A stretch of DNA of 64,000 nt, from NCBI RefSeq assembly GCF_012979535.1, contig NZ_CP053015.1, positions 1,550,001 to 1,614,000 on the forward strand. The letters run 5' to 3'. Within the stretch, counting starts at the first letter, position 1. Each line of letters opens with the position of its first letter. Both the position numbers and the translations under genes were made by a program. The notes beneath the pieces were generated by a model. It made no database searches and was not told where the DNA came from. It saw nothing but the letters and a program-made list of their open reading frames with translations. Below are positions 36,163 through 44,248 of the stretch, in pieces. The stretch is from Sphingomonas lacunae. Lineage in GTDB: Bacteria; Pseudomonadota; Alphaproteobacteria; Sphingomonadales; Sphingomonadaceae.

Positions 36163-36899
36163 TCCACCTCTCCATGGGGGTCCAGCCGGATCAGGGTTTC
36201 GCCGACATTACCGTTGTTATTCAATGCGTTACAGTCAATCAGAACGAAGCTGCCCTGCGGAATCCCCGGCGCCGCGGGCGCACCGAACCGTGCGTCGGTT
36301 TCCCGCCCCAAAAGCAGGCCGCGCAGCACCCGGCTCGACATGCCGTGCATGACGACGAGCCGGTCAACATCATCGCCGCCCACCGCGCCCAGCCAGTCGC
36401 TGAGCCGCGCCGCGACATCGCCATAGCTTTCCCCACCGGGCCCGACCCGGGTGAACAGGCCGGTGTCGGGACAGATGAAACTGCCATGCTCCACCGCCAG
36501 ATCGGGGTAGTAGAGGCCCGACCAGTCCCCCACGTCAATTTCCTCCAGCCGCCGGTCGGCGCGGACGCTGTGCCAATCGGCGCCGGGCAGATGTTCGGCC
36601 ATCACCGCGAGGGTTTGCAGCGCGCGGCCGGCGCTCGACGCGTGCAGCTCAAGCGGGGCATCGGCGGCGCGGCGGCCGGCGGCGGCTTCCTCTGCCAGCC
36701 AGCGGGCGAGCGCGGCGCCCATCGCATCCGCCTGGGCAAAGCCGGTGCGGGTCAGCGGCGTGTGCACCTGTCCCTGCCCCTGCATCCGCCGGGCCGCGTT
36801 GAACACGGTTTCACCATGGCGGGCGATGAACAGGCGGCCGCGCACAGGCGGCAAAGACGGGAGGGCATGGGGCGGCGCGCTGGTCATCGAGAGGTTCAT
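36159..36899 (-). CDS. Histidine phosphatase family protein
   Basis: A 246-residue protein of the phosphoglycerate mutase-like histidine phosphatase superfamily. The RHG motif is FIARHGETVFNAA (Arg27, His28, Gly29). The second His appears in VVMHGMSSRVLRG, and a Glu in LEEIDVGDWSG fits the general acid. The substrate is not assigned; related proteins include cobalamin phosphatases and phosphoglycerate mutases. It lies 237 bases from the divergent dnaN gene. Confidence 0.9.
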   Translation of the reverse strand: MNLSMTSAPPHALPSLPPVRGRLFIARHGETVFNAARRMQGQGQVHTPLTRTGFAQADAMGAALARWLAEEAAAGRRAADAPLELHASSAGRALQTLAVMAEHLPGADWHSVRADRRLEEIDVGDWSGLYYPDLAVEHGSFICPDTGLFTRVGPGGESYGDVAARLSDWLGAVGGDDVDRLVVMHGMSSRVLRGLLLGRETDARFGAPAAPGIPQGSFVLIDCNALNNNGNVGETLIRLDPHGEVE

Positions 36900-37136
36900 C
36901 CGCGCGACTTATCCCCCAAAATCGGCCCCGCACAACAAAATCCGTTCCACCATGGTGACGGATAGTCCCGCGCGCCTTGCGACTCGCGCGCGAGCCGTTA
37001 AGGATAGTCCGCCACGGATGGGGGGAATCGGCCACGCGCCGGACGGCATTCGGCACCATCGCCGGAACCGCTTTCTCCCCGCACACACAGGTGACGGGTC
37101 GCACCCGTCAGGCATGAAGAGACGGACACAAACGGC

Positions 37137-38252
37137 ATGCAGGCGAAAATTGAACGGGCGGTCTTGTTGCGGTGCCTGGGCCACATCCAGTCAGTGGTCG
37201 AACGGCGCAACACCATCCCCATCCTGTCCAACGTGCTGATCGAGGCGATCGGCACTTCGGTCATCCGGGTGATGGCGACCGACCTCGACATGCAGATTGT
37301 CGAAACGATCGATGCCAAGGTGGAAGTGCCCGGCGCGACGACCGTGTCGGCCCACCTGCTGTTCGAAATCGCCCGCAAGCTGCCCGAAGGCAGCGAAGTC
37401 GCGCTGAGCGCCGCCGACGGCGAAATGCTGGTCCGCGCCGGCCGTTACCAGTCCAAGCTGAAGACGCTGCCGCGCGATGACTTCCCGGTTATTGCCGAAG
37501 GCGACCTGCCGACCAGTTTCGAACTGGACGCCAAGGATATCGTCAGGATCATCGAAAAGACGCGCTTTGCCATCTCGACCGAGGAAACGCGTTATTATCT
37601 CAACGGCATTTTCCTGCATGTCTCGGACGAGGGCGAGGGCCTGCTGCGCGCCGCAGCGACCGATGGCCACCGCCTCGCCCGCTATACGCTGCCCCGGCCC
37701 GCCGGTGCGGAATCCATGCCCGACGTGATCGTGCCGCGCAAATGCGTGGGTGAGCTGCACAAGCTGCTCCAGGAAGTGGGCGATGCGCGGGTGCAGGTGG
37801 AACTTTCCCCCAGCAAGATCCGCTTCACGCTGGGCAGCGCGGTGCTGACCAGCAAGCTGATCGACGGCACCTTCCCCGATTACAGCCGCGTCATCCCGAC
37901 GCAGAATGACAAGATACTGAAGGTGGATCCCAAGGCGTTCGGCCAGGGCGTTGACCGTGTGGCGACCATCGCCACCGACAAGACGCGCGCGGTGAAAATG
38001 GCGCTCGACAATGACCGCGTCACCCTCTCCGTCACCAGCCCCGAAAATGGCACGGCGAGCGAGGAAGTCTCCGGCGGATACAGCAGCGCGCCGATCGAAA
38101 TCGGCTTCAACGCCCGTTACCTCAAAGACATCATCGACCAGATCGACGGCGACAGCGTGGAACTCCACCTGGCCGACGCCAGCGCGCCGACGCTGATCAA
38201 GGAAAATGACAAGTCACCGGCACTGTATGTACTGATGCCGATGCGGGTTTGA
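37137..38252 (+). CDS. dnaN: DNA polymerase III sliding clamp, beta subunit
   Basis: The ring-shaped processivity clamp of the replicative polymerase, 371 residues. The N-terminus IERAVLLRCLGHIQSVVERRN and the C-terminal ALYVLMPMRV are the usual marks, and the three repeated clamp domains are continuous. No dnaA, recF or gyrB is beside it, so this is not the usual origin cluster. A strong terminator follows, closing the transcript. The gap of 237 bases before it should hold its promoter. Confidence 0.97.
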   Translation: MQAKIERAVLLRCLGHIQSVVERRNTIPILSNVLIEAIGTSVIRVMATDLDMQIVETIDAKVEVPGATTVSAHLLFEIARKLPEGSEVALSAADGEMLVRAGRYQSKLKTLPRDDFPVIAEGDLPTSFELDAKDIVRIIEKTRFAISTEETRYYLNGIFLHVSDEGEGLLRAAATDGHRLARYTLPRPAGAESMPDVIVPRKCVGELHKLLQEVGDARVQVELSPSKIRFTLGSAVLTSKLIDGTFPDYSRVIPTQNDKILKVDPKAFGQGVDRVATIATDKTRAVKMALDNDRVTLSVTSPENGTASEEVSGGYSSAPIEIGFNARYLKDIIDQIDGDSVELHLADASAPTLIKENDKSPALYVLMPMRV

Positions 38253-38277
38253 TCCAAACTAAACTGTGCAATTGTTT

Positions 38278-38313
38278 GGCCCGGCGAGGTTGCTCGCCGG
38301 GCCGTTTTTTTTT
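38278..38313 (+). terminator. Rho-independent terminator of dnaN
   Basis: GGCCCGGCGAG (38278-38288), loop GTTG, CTCGCCGGGCC (38293-38303), then G and nine T. The 11 bp GC-rich stem with a T tract is a textbook terminator, 25 bases after the dnaN stop. Confidence 0.93.
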
Positions 38314-38340
38314 GCCGAAACTGGTCCGGTCCGTCCACTC

Positions 38341-38369
38341 TTGCCTAATACATAACACAACGATATTGT
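38341..38369 (+). promoter_or_regulatory. Possible promoter of the ImmA/IrrE cassette
   Basis: TTGCCT (38341-38346) and TATTGT (38364-38369) are spaced 17 bases apart, matching sigma70 -35 and -10 spacing, the second with 4 of 6 matches. The transcription start would fall near 38376, which is the first ATG, so the mRNA may have little or no leader. Inference from spacing only. Confidence 0.45.
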
Positions 38370-38378
38370 TGTGTTATG
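38351..38378. promoter_or_regulatory. 28 bp near-palindrome, probable operator over the first start codon
   Basis: Arms CATAACACAAC (38351-38361) and GTTGTGTTATG (38368-38378) are perfect reverse complements. The six-base centre GATATT pairs at four positions too, leaving just one mismatched pair over 28 bases. It covers the presumed -10 region and the ATG at 38376. The most likely ligand is the HTH protein of the cassette, giving autorepression, as in toxin-antitoxin operons. Confidence 0.75.
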
Positions 38379-38822
38379 TCGCCGCTGATCCTATCGCCAT
38401 CTGGAGCCCCCCAACACATACTTCCCCCGGGCCTACACCGAATGGCGCTCCGGGAATTCAGAGCCCAGTTCGTTACAAATGCTTGTAGATCATGGATTTA
38501 CGATGGTTTTATAAATGCTTGCCGCTCTCTCCACCAAGCTGGATGCAAGCGCATTTTTGTCGGAGGGAGTTTCGTGACAAGCAAGGAAGAGCCGGGGGAT
38601 TTTGACGCCTGTTGGGATCCCGTCGGGGTTCTGCCTAGCTTAGATCGGATCATCTATGACGAGTCCTGCAGGGTAGAGCGTCGGCAAATATACAGAGGGG
38701 ACTTGCTGATCGGCGGCGTGGATAGTGTCCACTATAAATTTTTGGCGCGAGACAAAATAACAGGAGAGGAGCGAGGAATGGTAGGCATTCAGCTACGAGC
38801 AGTGGATTTGCTAAACTCATGA
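38376..38822 (+). CDS. Nucleotidyltransferase-like protein (DUF6932-like), cassette gene 1
   Basis: A 148-residue protein. Residues 64-77 read GSFVTSKEEPGDFD, a G-S-x(9)-D-x-D pattern of minimal nucleotidyltransferases. This is preceded by ILPPGLHRMALREFRAQF, a conserved N-terminal block of the DUF6932 family, which argues for the ATG at 38376 inside the palindrome rather than the ATG at 38442. The AMP or nucleotide acceptor is unknown; relatives of such proteins act as toxins, antitoxins or defence effectors. Its stop overlaps the next start (ATGA), and base use is A/T-rich compared with neighbours. Confidence 0.78.
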   Translation: MSPLILSPSGAPQHILPPGLHRMALREFRAQFVTNACRSWIYDGFINACRSLHQAGCKRIFVGGSFVTSKEEPGDFDACWDPVGVLPSLDRIIYDESCRVERRQIYRGDLLIGGVDSVHYKFLARDKITGEERGMVGIQLRAVDLLNS

Positions 38823-40111
38823 TAAGGAACGAGCGGGAATATAAAATATCTAAGTCTGCCATGAGCATGTATCAGCAGGCTCTGGATGATTTTGATTTAA
38901 TAAAATCCATTCAAGAGGGTATTTCTCCAGTTATTGTCAAGGCTCAACGGGATTCATATATACAGCAAATCGAAGAACTCAGCAAGGAATTGAATGAGTA
39001 CGAACAACTCAAGTCTCGTCATTTCAATGAATTGGAGTTCGAATCGATCTATGATATTGGTAAGGCGCTCATTCAAGCGCGCATTTCCAAGCGCTTCACG
39101 CAAAGTGCTCTAGCCAATGCTGCAGGTCTTCGAGAGCAACAAATACAAAAATACGAAAAAGAATTTTACGAGTCGGCTAGTTTACGCCGTCTTTCGGAAA
39201 TCGCTGTTGCATTGGGACTTTCTGTTAACGGGAAATTCCAGTTATCCTCTGTATATGACCAAAGAGCGATGCTGCCTGAAGGGTTGAGCCTTGAGGATTT
39301 TCCCATTGCAGAAATGAATAGCAAGGGATGGTTCAACGAAAAGCTAAATTTACGCCGCCTAGATAAGCAAGAGCGACAGCAGGCGATATCTGAATTTATT
39401 CAGTCTGCACCGAGAGAGATGACAGCTGTTTTGCATCGCAAGACTAGCGGAAGAATGACGACAGAACGATTGGCAGCTCTGCTGGCATGGCAAGCTCGTA
39501 TTCTGACACTGGCTCGTGCGCGGGTGCATCTTGCGAATCGATTCACCGTACTGCCCGCAGATATATGCGGCCGGATTGCGCAATTAAGCAGTCAAAACAA
39601 TGGGATAATTGATGCTATAGAATTGCTTCTCAGCTATGGCATCATCGTAGTTTTTGCGCCTCATCTTCAAAAAACCAAAATAGACGGCGCCGCTATGTCA
39701 CTCGATGGTCAGTATGGTGTCATCGGTATGAGTCTCCGTCATGACCGCGTTGATAATTTCTGGTTCGTGTTGTTGCATGAGCTTGGACATTTGGTGAGAC
39801 ATTGGGATAAGGTTATTGCTGAGGCGATGATCGATGAGTCATCAGCTTCTGGATCAGAAGATCGACTTGAAAAGGAAGCAGATGAATTTGCTGAGAATGC
39901 CATTTTACCAACAGTAATTTGGCGTTCATCACTAGTAAGATTCACGACAAAGGTGGCGGACGTTAAGAGTTTCGCAGCACGACACAATTTGCATCCTGCT
40001 CTAATTGCCGGCCGGATACGTAGGGAGCGAGGATACAATGAGTTTTCCGGACTTTTAGGTTCCGGAGAAGTTAGAGCGGTATTGGCGCAACATCAACTTT
40101 GGGATAGCTGA
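38819..40111 (+). CDS. HigA-type HTH and ImmA/IrrE metallopeptidase fusion, cassette gene 2
   Basis: A 430-residue protein with three parts: a helical N-terminal region (about 1-70) resembling HigA antitoxins; an XRE-type helix-turn-helix (about 78-138, FTQSALANAAGLREQQIQKY); and a C-terminal ImmA/IrrE zinc metallopeptidase domain. The zinc site is intact: LLHELGHLV with His320-Glu321 and His324, and the third ligand in EKEADEFAE (about 351-359). ImmA/IrrE proteases cut HTH repressors or similar proteins after a stress signal. This suggests both DNA-binding and proteolytic switch functions. Base use is A/T-rich. The likely target is the palindrome at 38351-38378. Confidence 0.9.
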   Translation: MIRNEREYKISKSAMSMYQQALDDFDLIKSIQEGISPVIVKAQRDSYIQQIEELSKELNEYEQLKSRHFNELEFESIYDIGKALIQARISKRFTQSALANAAGLREQQIQKYEKEFYESASLRRLSEIAVALGLSVNGKFQLSSVYDQRAMLPEGLSLEDFPIAEMNSKGWFNEKLNLRRLDKQERQQAISEFIQSAPREMTAVLHRKTSGRMTTERLAALLAWQARILTLARARVHLANRFTVLPADICGRIAQLSSQNNGIIDAIELLLSYGIIVVFAPHLQKTKIDGAAMSLDGQYGVIGMSLRHDRVDNFWFVLLHELGHLVRHWDKVIAEAMIDESSASGSEDRLEKEADEFAENAILPTVIWRSSLVRFTTKVADVKSFAARHNLHPALIAGRIRRERGYNEFSGLLGSGEVRAVLAQHQLWDS

Positions 40112-40112
40112 A

Positions 40113-41243
40113 ATGAGAGTCGCAAGCGCTGTCTATATGCCCCAGCTGAAGTGGAAAGCAGGTGAACGCTGGAGTTTGGCATCGCTTCCTGAGCGACGCA
40201 GAGAATTTGTGATACCTGCTTTCACGATACCGCCTGCTGGGAGCTTCGACATAGAAGCGAAGAAGGTTGAGACTGTAACTGAGTATATATGCGGTTTCGG
40301 TAAGAAACTTTTTGAGGCTTGGGGTAAGAGATTAGTATTTATCGATGCGTCGTTGATCGATGATGATCGCCATTGCGAAGGGTTTCATGTTCATCCTTTG
40401 ACCGAGTTAATCAATCGTGCGGCGCTATTTGGCGCAAGGGCTGCACCTATATTTTCACTTAATAGCACTCCTGCCTATATGGCTGCAGTTTCCCGTTTCG
40501 TTAAGCAAAACGAGATTTCGATAGTATGTCTAAAGGTTTCACTTTTTGATTTAGAGACCATAGAGACCAGCTCAGCTCTAGAGCAAATTGTAGAGAATAT
40601 TGGAAGTGTATCGGCTAATTCCATTCTTTTAATAGATGCATCGTCTTTGGCACAGATAGATTCAAGTGACCTACAAGATATAGCTTCCTATCACCTAGCT
40701 CGTCTCGTTGATGAAAAGAAGTGGGCGAAAGTTTTTTGGGGAGCCACTTCATTCCCGGATCAACTAAAATTGAAGGCAGGGGAGACGGGCGTATTTCCTA
40801 GGAGTGATTGGCGATTATATAGAGAGATGCAGGACACTTTGCTCAATCATGGGTTGGAGCTTGGGTTTTCTGACTATGCGTTGGAATTTCCTGGTCAATA
40901 CGGGCCATCCAAAGGGCGAACGGTCGCCCATTTGCGTTACTCGGATGAGAATAATTATTATGTTTTCAAAGGCCCTCGTGTTGCCGATGAAAGTTATAAG
41001 GCCATTTTTGGAGTGGCACAGAGATTGGTTAAGTCTGATATCTTTAAGGGCGAGGATTTCAGTCTCGGTGACGCATATATTGCTGAACTTGCGAAAGCGA
41101 GCGGGCGCACTGGTGGTGCTAGCAACTGGAGATGGTGTGCCACGGATCATCATTTCAAGATGATCCTTGATGAGTTAGTTGGATCTGATCGGTTGGCGGC
41201 GGTTCCTGAGGAAGACGCTCAGTTGGCATTGTTTCCAGTTTGA
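40113..41243 (+). CDS. Beta-family protein (T4 beta-like), cassette gene 3
   Basis: A 376-residue soluble protein beginning VYMPQLKWKAGERWSLASLP, which matches the start of the family of proteins annotated as beta family protein, after a T4 phage protein. The fold includes FVIPAFTIPP and repeated barrel-like strands, with ending GASNWRWCATDHHFKMIL. Whether it has a known enzymatic function is not clear. It starts 1 base after the stop of the peptidase gene, so is coupled, and it is A/T-rich. It may be the effector or sensor of the cassette. The gene ends at 41243, one base before the next stop on the other strand. Confidence 0.72.
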   Translation: MRVASAVYMPQLKWKAGERWSLASLPERRREFVIPAFTIPPAGSFDIEAKKVETVTEYICGFGKKLFEAWGKRLVFIDASLIDDDRHCEGFHVHPLTELINRAALFGARAAPIFSLNSTPAYMAAVSRFVKQNEISIVCLKVSLFDLETIETSSALEQIVENIGSVSANSILLIDASSLAQIDSSDLQDIASYHLARLVDEKKWAKVFWGATSFPDQLKLKAGETGVFPRSDWRLYREMQDTLLNHGLELGFSDYALEFPGQYGPSKGRTVAHLRYSDENNYYVFKGPRVADESYKAIFGVAQRLVKSDIFKGEDFSLGDAYIAELAKASGRTGGASNWRWCATDHHFKMILDELVGSDRLAAVPEEDAQLALFPV

Positions 41244-42581
41244 TTACCGCCGCACAACCCGCCAGATCACATTCCCCACATCATCCGCGACCAGCAGCGC
41301 GCCGTCCCTGGCGGGCTGGGCGTCGGCGGGGCGACCCATGGCTTCGCCCTGGGCGTTGAGGAAGCCGGTGAGGATATCGATGGGCAGGGCGTCCATCGGC
41401 TTGTTGTCGGGGCCAAAGGCGACGAACACCACCTTGTACCCCGCCGCGGGGACGCGGTTCCAGCTGCCGTGGAGCGCGGCGAAGGTGCCGTTGCCATAGC
41501 GGGCGCCCAGGCGGGTGGCGGTGGCGGGGGTGGCAAAGCTGATCCCCAGCGGGGCGACGTGGGTGCCGAGCGCATAGTCCGGGCGGCGGACATATTGGCG
41601 GCGATCATCGATATCGGCTTCCTTCACCCGATCATCGACAAAGCCGCCCCAATAATACCAGGGCCAGCCATAGAAATCGCCCAGATCGACGCGGGTCAGA
41701 TAATCGGGCACCATGTCCGACCCCAGCATGTCGCGTTCATTGACCGAGGCCCACAGTTGCCCCGTGCCGGGCTGTATGGCGAGGCCGGAGGGATTGCGCA
41801 GGCCGGTGGCAAAGGGCCGCTTATATTTGATGCGAGGCCGCACTTCGAGCACGGCGGCGCGATTTTGCTCCCACGCCATGCCGCCTTCGGCGATATTGCT
41901 GTTCGATCCGACGCCGACATAGAGGATGCCATCGGGCCCGGCGACCAGCGTCTTGGTCCAGTGGCTGTTGGACCCGGCAGCGGGCAGATCAACGATCTTT
42001 TCCCCCGGCGCGGTGATGCTGGTGGCGCCGGGCGTATAGGGATAGGCCATCAACGCATCGGTATTGGCGACGTAGAGCGTGCTCCCCACCAGCGCCATGC
42101 CATAGGGCGAATTGAGCCCGGTGAGGAAGGCGGTGCGCACTTCGGCCACGCCATCGCCATCCGCATCACGGAGCAGGGTGATGCGGTTGGCCGAGGGGAC
42201 GCCCGCGCCCGCCTTGCCCATGATCTGTTTTCCGATCCAGCCGGCGATGCCGCCCTGTTTGCGGCGGGTGATGTTGGTTTCCGCCACCAGCACATCGCCA
42301 TTGGGCAGGACATAGATGTTGCGCGGATGTTCAAGATCGCGCGCAAAGGCGGCGACGCTGAGGCCGGGGGCGGCGACCGGGGTCTTGCCCGCGGGCCAGC
42401 CGACGGCGGTCGCGATCCTTACCGTGGGGAAGGCCTCTGGCCGGGGTGTCGAGAGGGTCGGCACGCGCCCGGTCAGCTCCGCATTGGACAGGCGGGCCTG
42501 ATCGGGCCGGCTCATCACCCACAGGGTGACACCGGCGAGGAGCAGGAGGGCGAGCAGGGTGAGGAGGATCTTGCGCAACAT
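41244..42581 (-). CDS. PQQ-dependent sugar dehydrogenase/sorbosone dehydrogenase family
   Basis: Periplasmic beta-propeller oxidoreductase of about 445 residues with an N-terminal membrane or signal helix (ILLTLLALLLLAGVTLWVM). The blocks ARDLEHPRNIYVLPNGDVLVAETN and FATGLRNPSGLAIQPGTGQLWASVNERDM are typical of the soluble glucose/sorbosone dehydrogenase-like family, which uses PQQ. The ATG at 42581 replaces an earlier in-frame start at 42647. The gene converges with the beta-family gene; no terminator is visible between their adjoining stops. Confidence 0.88.
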   Translation of the reverse strand: MLRKILLTLLALLLLAGVTLWVMSRPDQARLSNAELTGRVPTLSTPRPEAFPTVRIATAVGWPAGKTPVAAPGLSVAAFARDLEHPRNIYVLPNGDVLVAETNITRRKQGGIAGWIGKQIMGKAGAGVPSANRITLLRDADGDGVAEVRTAFLTGLNSPYGMALVGSTLYVANTDALMAYPYTPGATSITAPGEKIVDLPAAGSNSHWTKTLVAGPDGILYVGVGSNSNIAEGGMAWEQNRAAVLEVRPRIKYKRPFATGLRNPSGLAIQPGTGQLWASVNERDMLGSDMVPDYLTRVDLGDFYGWPWYYWGGFVDDRVKEADIDDRRQYVRRPDYALGTHVAPLGISFATPATATRLGARYGNGTFAALHGSWNRVPAAGYKVVFVAFGPDNKPMDALPIDILTGFLNAQGEAMGRPADAQPARDGALLVADDVGNVIWRVVRR

Positions 42582-42744
42582 GAGGCGACGGTAAGGGCGC
42601 GCGGCGCGCTGTGCAATGGGGGAGTGTGGTGGGGTGGCGAAGGGCACCTCCGTCCGCCCGCAGGGTGCCGGGTTTTTCAGGGTTAGCCGGGCGTTTACCC
42701 TGCCTCTTGGCGGGATCGTTCATCCCCTCGCGCTAGGAGGGGGC

Positions 42745-43011
42745 ATGGACGCACCCACCTTTGCCAGTCGCCAGCAGCCCATTGATGTTGCTGGACATTC
42801 CCCCATCCTCAGCGGCCGAAAGGCGGTCGAGGCGGCGCAGGCGCTGACCCGCGAATTCGGCGAGGATGCGGCGATGGCTGCGGCGCTGAGGGCGGCACAG
42901 AGCCGGGCGCGCGACAATGCCGTCACCTATTGCCACTGGCGCGAGGTCGAGCGGCTGCTCGGCTGGATGAACGGTGACGACAGCGCCGTCCGGGGCGCGA
43001 CCCGCCACTGA
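42745..43011 (+). CDS. Small conserved hypothetical protein
   Basis: An 88-residue acidic-to-neutral protein, mostly helical, including [32 protein letters not shown] and YCHWREVERLLGWMNGD. AGGAGGGGGC lies directly before the ATG at 42745, which makes it a convincing gene; the longer frame from 42616 has no such site. No family is recognised. It is divergent from the sugar dehydrogenase. Confidence 0.75.
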   Translation: MDAPTFASRQQPIDVAGHSPILSGRKAVEAAQALTREFGEDAAMAAALRAAQSRARDNAVTYCHWREVERLLGWMNGDDSAVRGATRH

Positions 43012-43049
43012 CGGCGGTCGGGGCGCGGCAGGTGGCAGGCTGCGCGCGA

Positions 43050-43072
43050 CCTCTCCCGTCAGGCGGGAGAGG
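43050..43072. terminator. CTCCCG-type hairpin between converging genes
   Basis: CCTCTCCCG-TCAGG-CGGGAGAGG: a perfect 9 bp stem with a 5-base loop between two converging stop codons. No T tract. It shares the CTCCCG-CGGGAG core seen in the repeats around 26.4 and 27.0 kb. Confidence 0.5.
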
Positions 43073-43083
43073 GGCGGCGCCGG

Positions 43084-43836
43084 TCAGTTGCCGCCGCTGG
43101 CGACAATATCCACATCGACGATGCCGCCGGCTTCATTGCGCAGCATGATGACATAGGCGAAATCGCCCTTGGTCCCGCCGAGATAATGTTCGCTGCCCCG
43201 CAACAGATGTTCGGCGCTGTACCCGTCACGCGTGGCGCGGGTGTAATAATAATCGAGCACCGCCTGCATCGGCACGCGGGTGCGGAAATTGACGACGCGG
43301 ACGTTGCAGGTGCCGTTGGCGACACCGGCCGCTTCGACCAGATTGGCGCGCGGATAGACGGGGAAGGTCGCCGGCATGCGGTTGGCCCATTCGGCGCCAT
43401 AGCGGATGTCGGCAGCGCAGCCATTGCCCGCCTGTTCACGGGCGAGGCCGCCCAGCGTGGCGGGGCGGGCGGCGGCGCGGCTGCAATTGGTGTCGCACGT
43501 ATCCTCCCACCGGCCCGGCGCCGGGGTGGACAGCAAGGTGCCGACCTGGGTGCGGACGTCGTTGACCGCGTCCTGCGGCGACCCGCCAGCCCGCGCGGCA
43601 GGCACGCCGCCGGTCACAGGCTGTGCACCGACGGTGGCAGCAGCGGCATTGGACCGGCCGGCCAGCGCGGGATCGACCATGATCTGGTCTTCGATCGCAC
43701 CGCGCACGGCGGGATCATTCGAGGTCAGGCCATCATCCTGCACCGCAAGCTGTGCGCGCTCGGCATTGTCGCGGCAGGCGCCGAGGGAAAGGCTCAACAG
43801 GACGGCGGTACCGGCCAGCATGAGGCGAGGTGACAT
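43084..43836 (-). CDS. Hypothetical lipoprotein
   Basis: A 250-residue protein whose N-terminus has a lipoprotein signal, LAGTAVLLSLSLGAC, with lipobox SLGAC. The mature domain begins with low-complexity Ala/Gly-rich sequence, includes CDTNCSRAAARPATLG and ends in a conserved-looking FPVYPRANLVEAAGVANGTCNVRVVNFRTRVPMQAVLDYYYTRA region. The latter resembles beta-rich domains of unknown function widespread in sphingomonads. The ATG at 43836 is favoured over an upstream one at 43863. Function is unknown. Confidence 0.7.
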   Translation of the reverse strand: MSPRLMLAGTAVLLSLSLGACRDNAERAQLAVQDDGLTSNDPAVRGAIEDQIMVDPALAGRSNAAAATVGAQPVTGGVPAARAGGSPQDAVNDVRTQVGTLLSTPAPGRWEDTCDTNCSRAAARPATLGGLAREQAGNGCAADIRYGAEWANRMPATFPVYPRANLVEAAGVANGTCNVRVVNFRTRVPMQAVLDYYYTRATRDGYSAEHLLRGSEHYLGGTKGDFAYVIMLRNEAGGIVDVDIVASGGN

Positions 43837-44019
43837 GGCTAACACTCCCAGAACGGTCCCCATGACGGGGGAGCGTGGGCGGACTCTGACCCATCTGCCA
43901 TGCCCAAAACAAGGTGAAAGACTGGTTAAGGGCGGCGGATTTCTGTGCAGTTTCGGGACTCATGCCACAGTCAGACGTGCCAGCTTGCCAAGCAGGCGGT
44001 GCGCAGCCATGATGCCGCC

Positions 44020-44241
44020 ATGCTCAACATCATTTCGATCATCATCGGCTCCATCGCCCTCTTGCTGGGGATCTTGGCCTTTTTTCCGTTCCTTGGCTGG
44101 GCCTATTGGCTGATCATCCCGCTGGCACTTGTCGGCCTGGCGTTCGGTCAATTGTCGAGCAGCCGCGGCGGCCGCAACCTCAACCTGATTGTCGTCATCA
44201 TCGGCGTGGTCCGCCTGTTCATGGGCGGCGGCATCATCTGA
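44020..44241 (+). CDS. Small two-helix membrane protein
   Basis: A 73-residue protein with hydrophobic segments near residues 1-22 (NIISIIIGSIALLLGILAFFPFLGW) and 24-45 and a third, GGRNLNLIVVIIGVVRLFMGGGII, at the end. No family is recognised. The ATG at 44020 fits the start of the hydrophobic region; the frame opens upstream. It ends 8 bases before the RarD gene and is probably in the same transcript. Confidence 0.68.
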   Translation: MLNIISIIIGSIALLLGILAFFPFLGWAYWLIIPLALVGLAFGQLSSSRGGRNLNLIVVIIGVVRLFMGGGII

Positions 44242-44248
44242 TCAGGCC

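Noticed and set aside
36174-36965. 263-codon plus-strand frame over the histidine phosphatase
   Set aside because: Antisense to a gene with a clear RHG active site.
37137-38252. Idea that dnaN marks the replication origin here
   Set aside because: No dnaA, recF or gyrB and no clear DnaA box cluster is near.
38442-38822. Downstream ATG as the start of cassette gene 1
   Set aside because: It would remove the LPPG-type N-terminal block that fits the family, so the ATG at 38376 is preferred.
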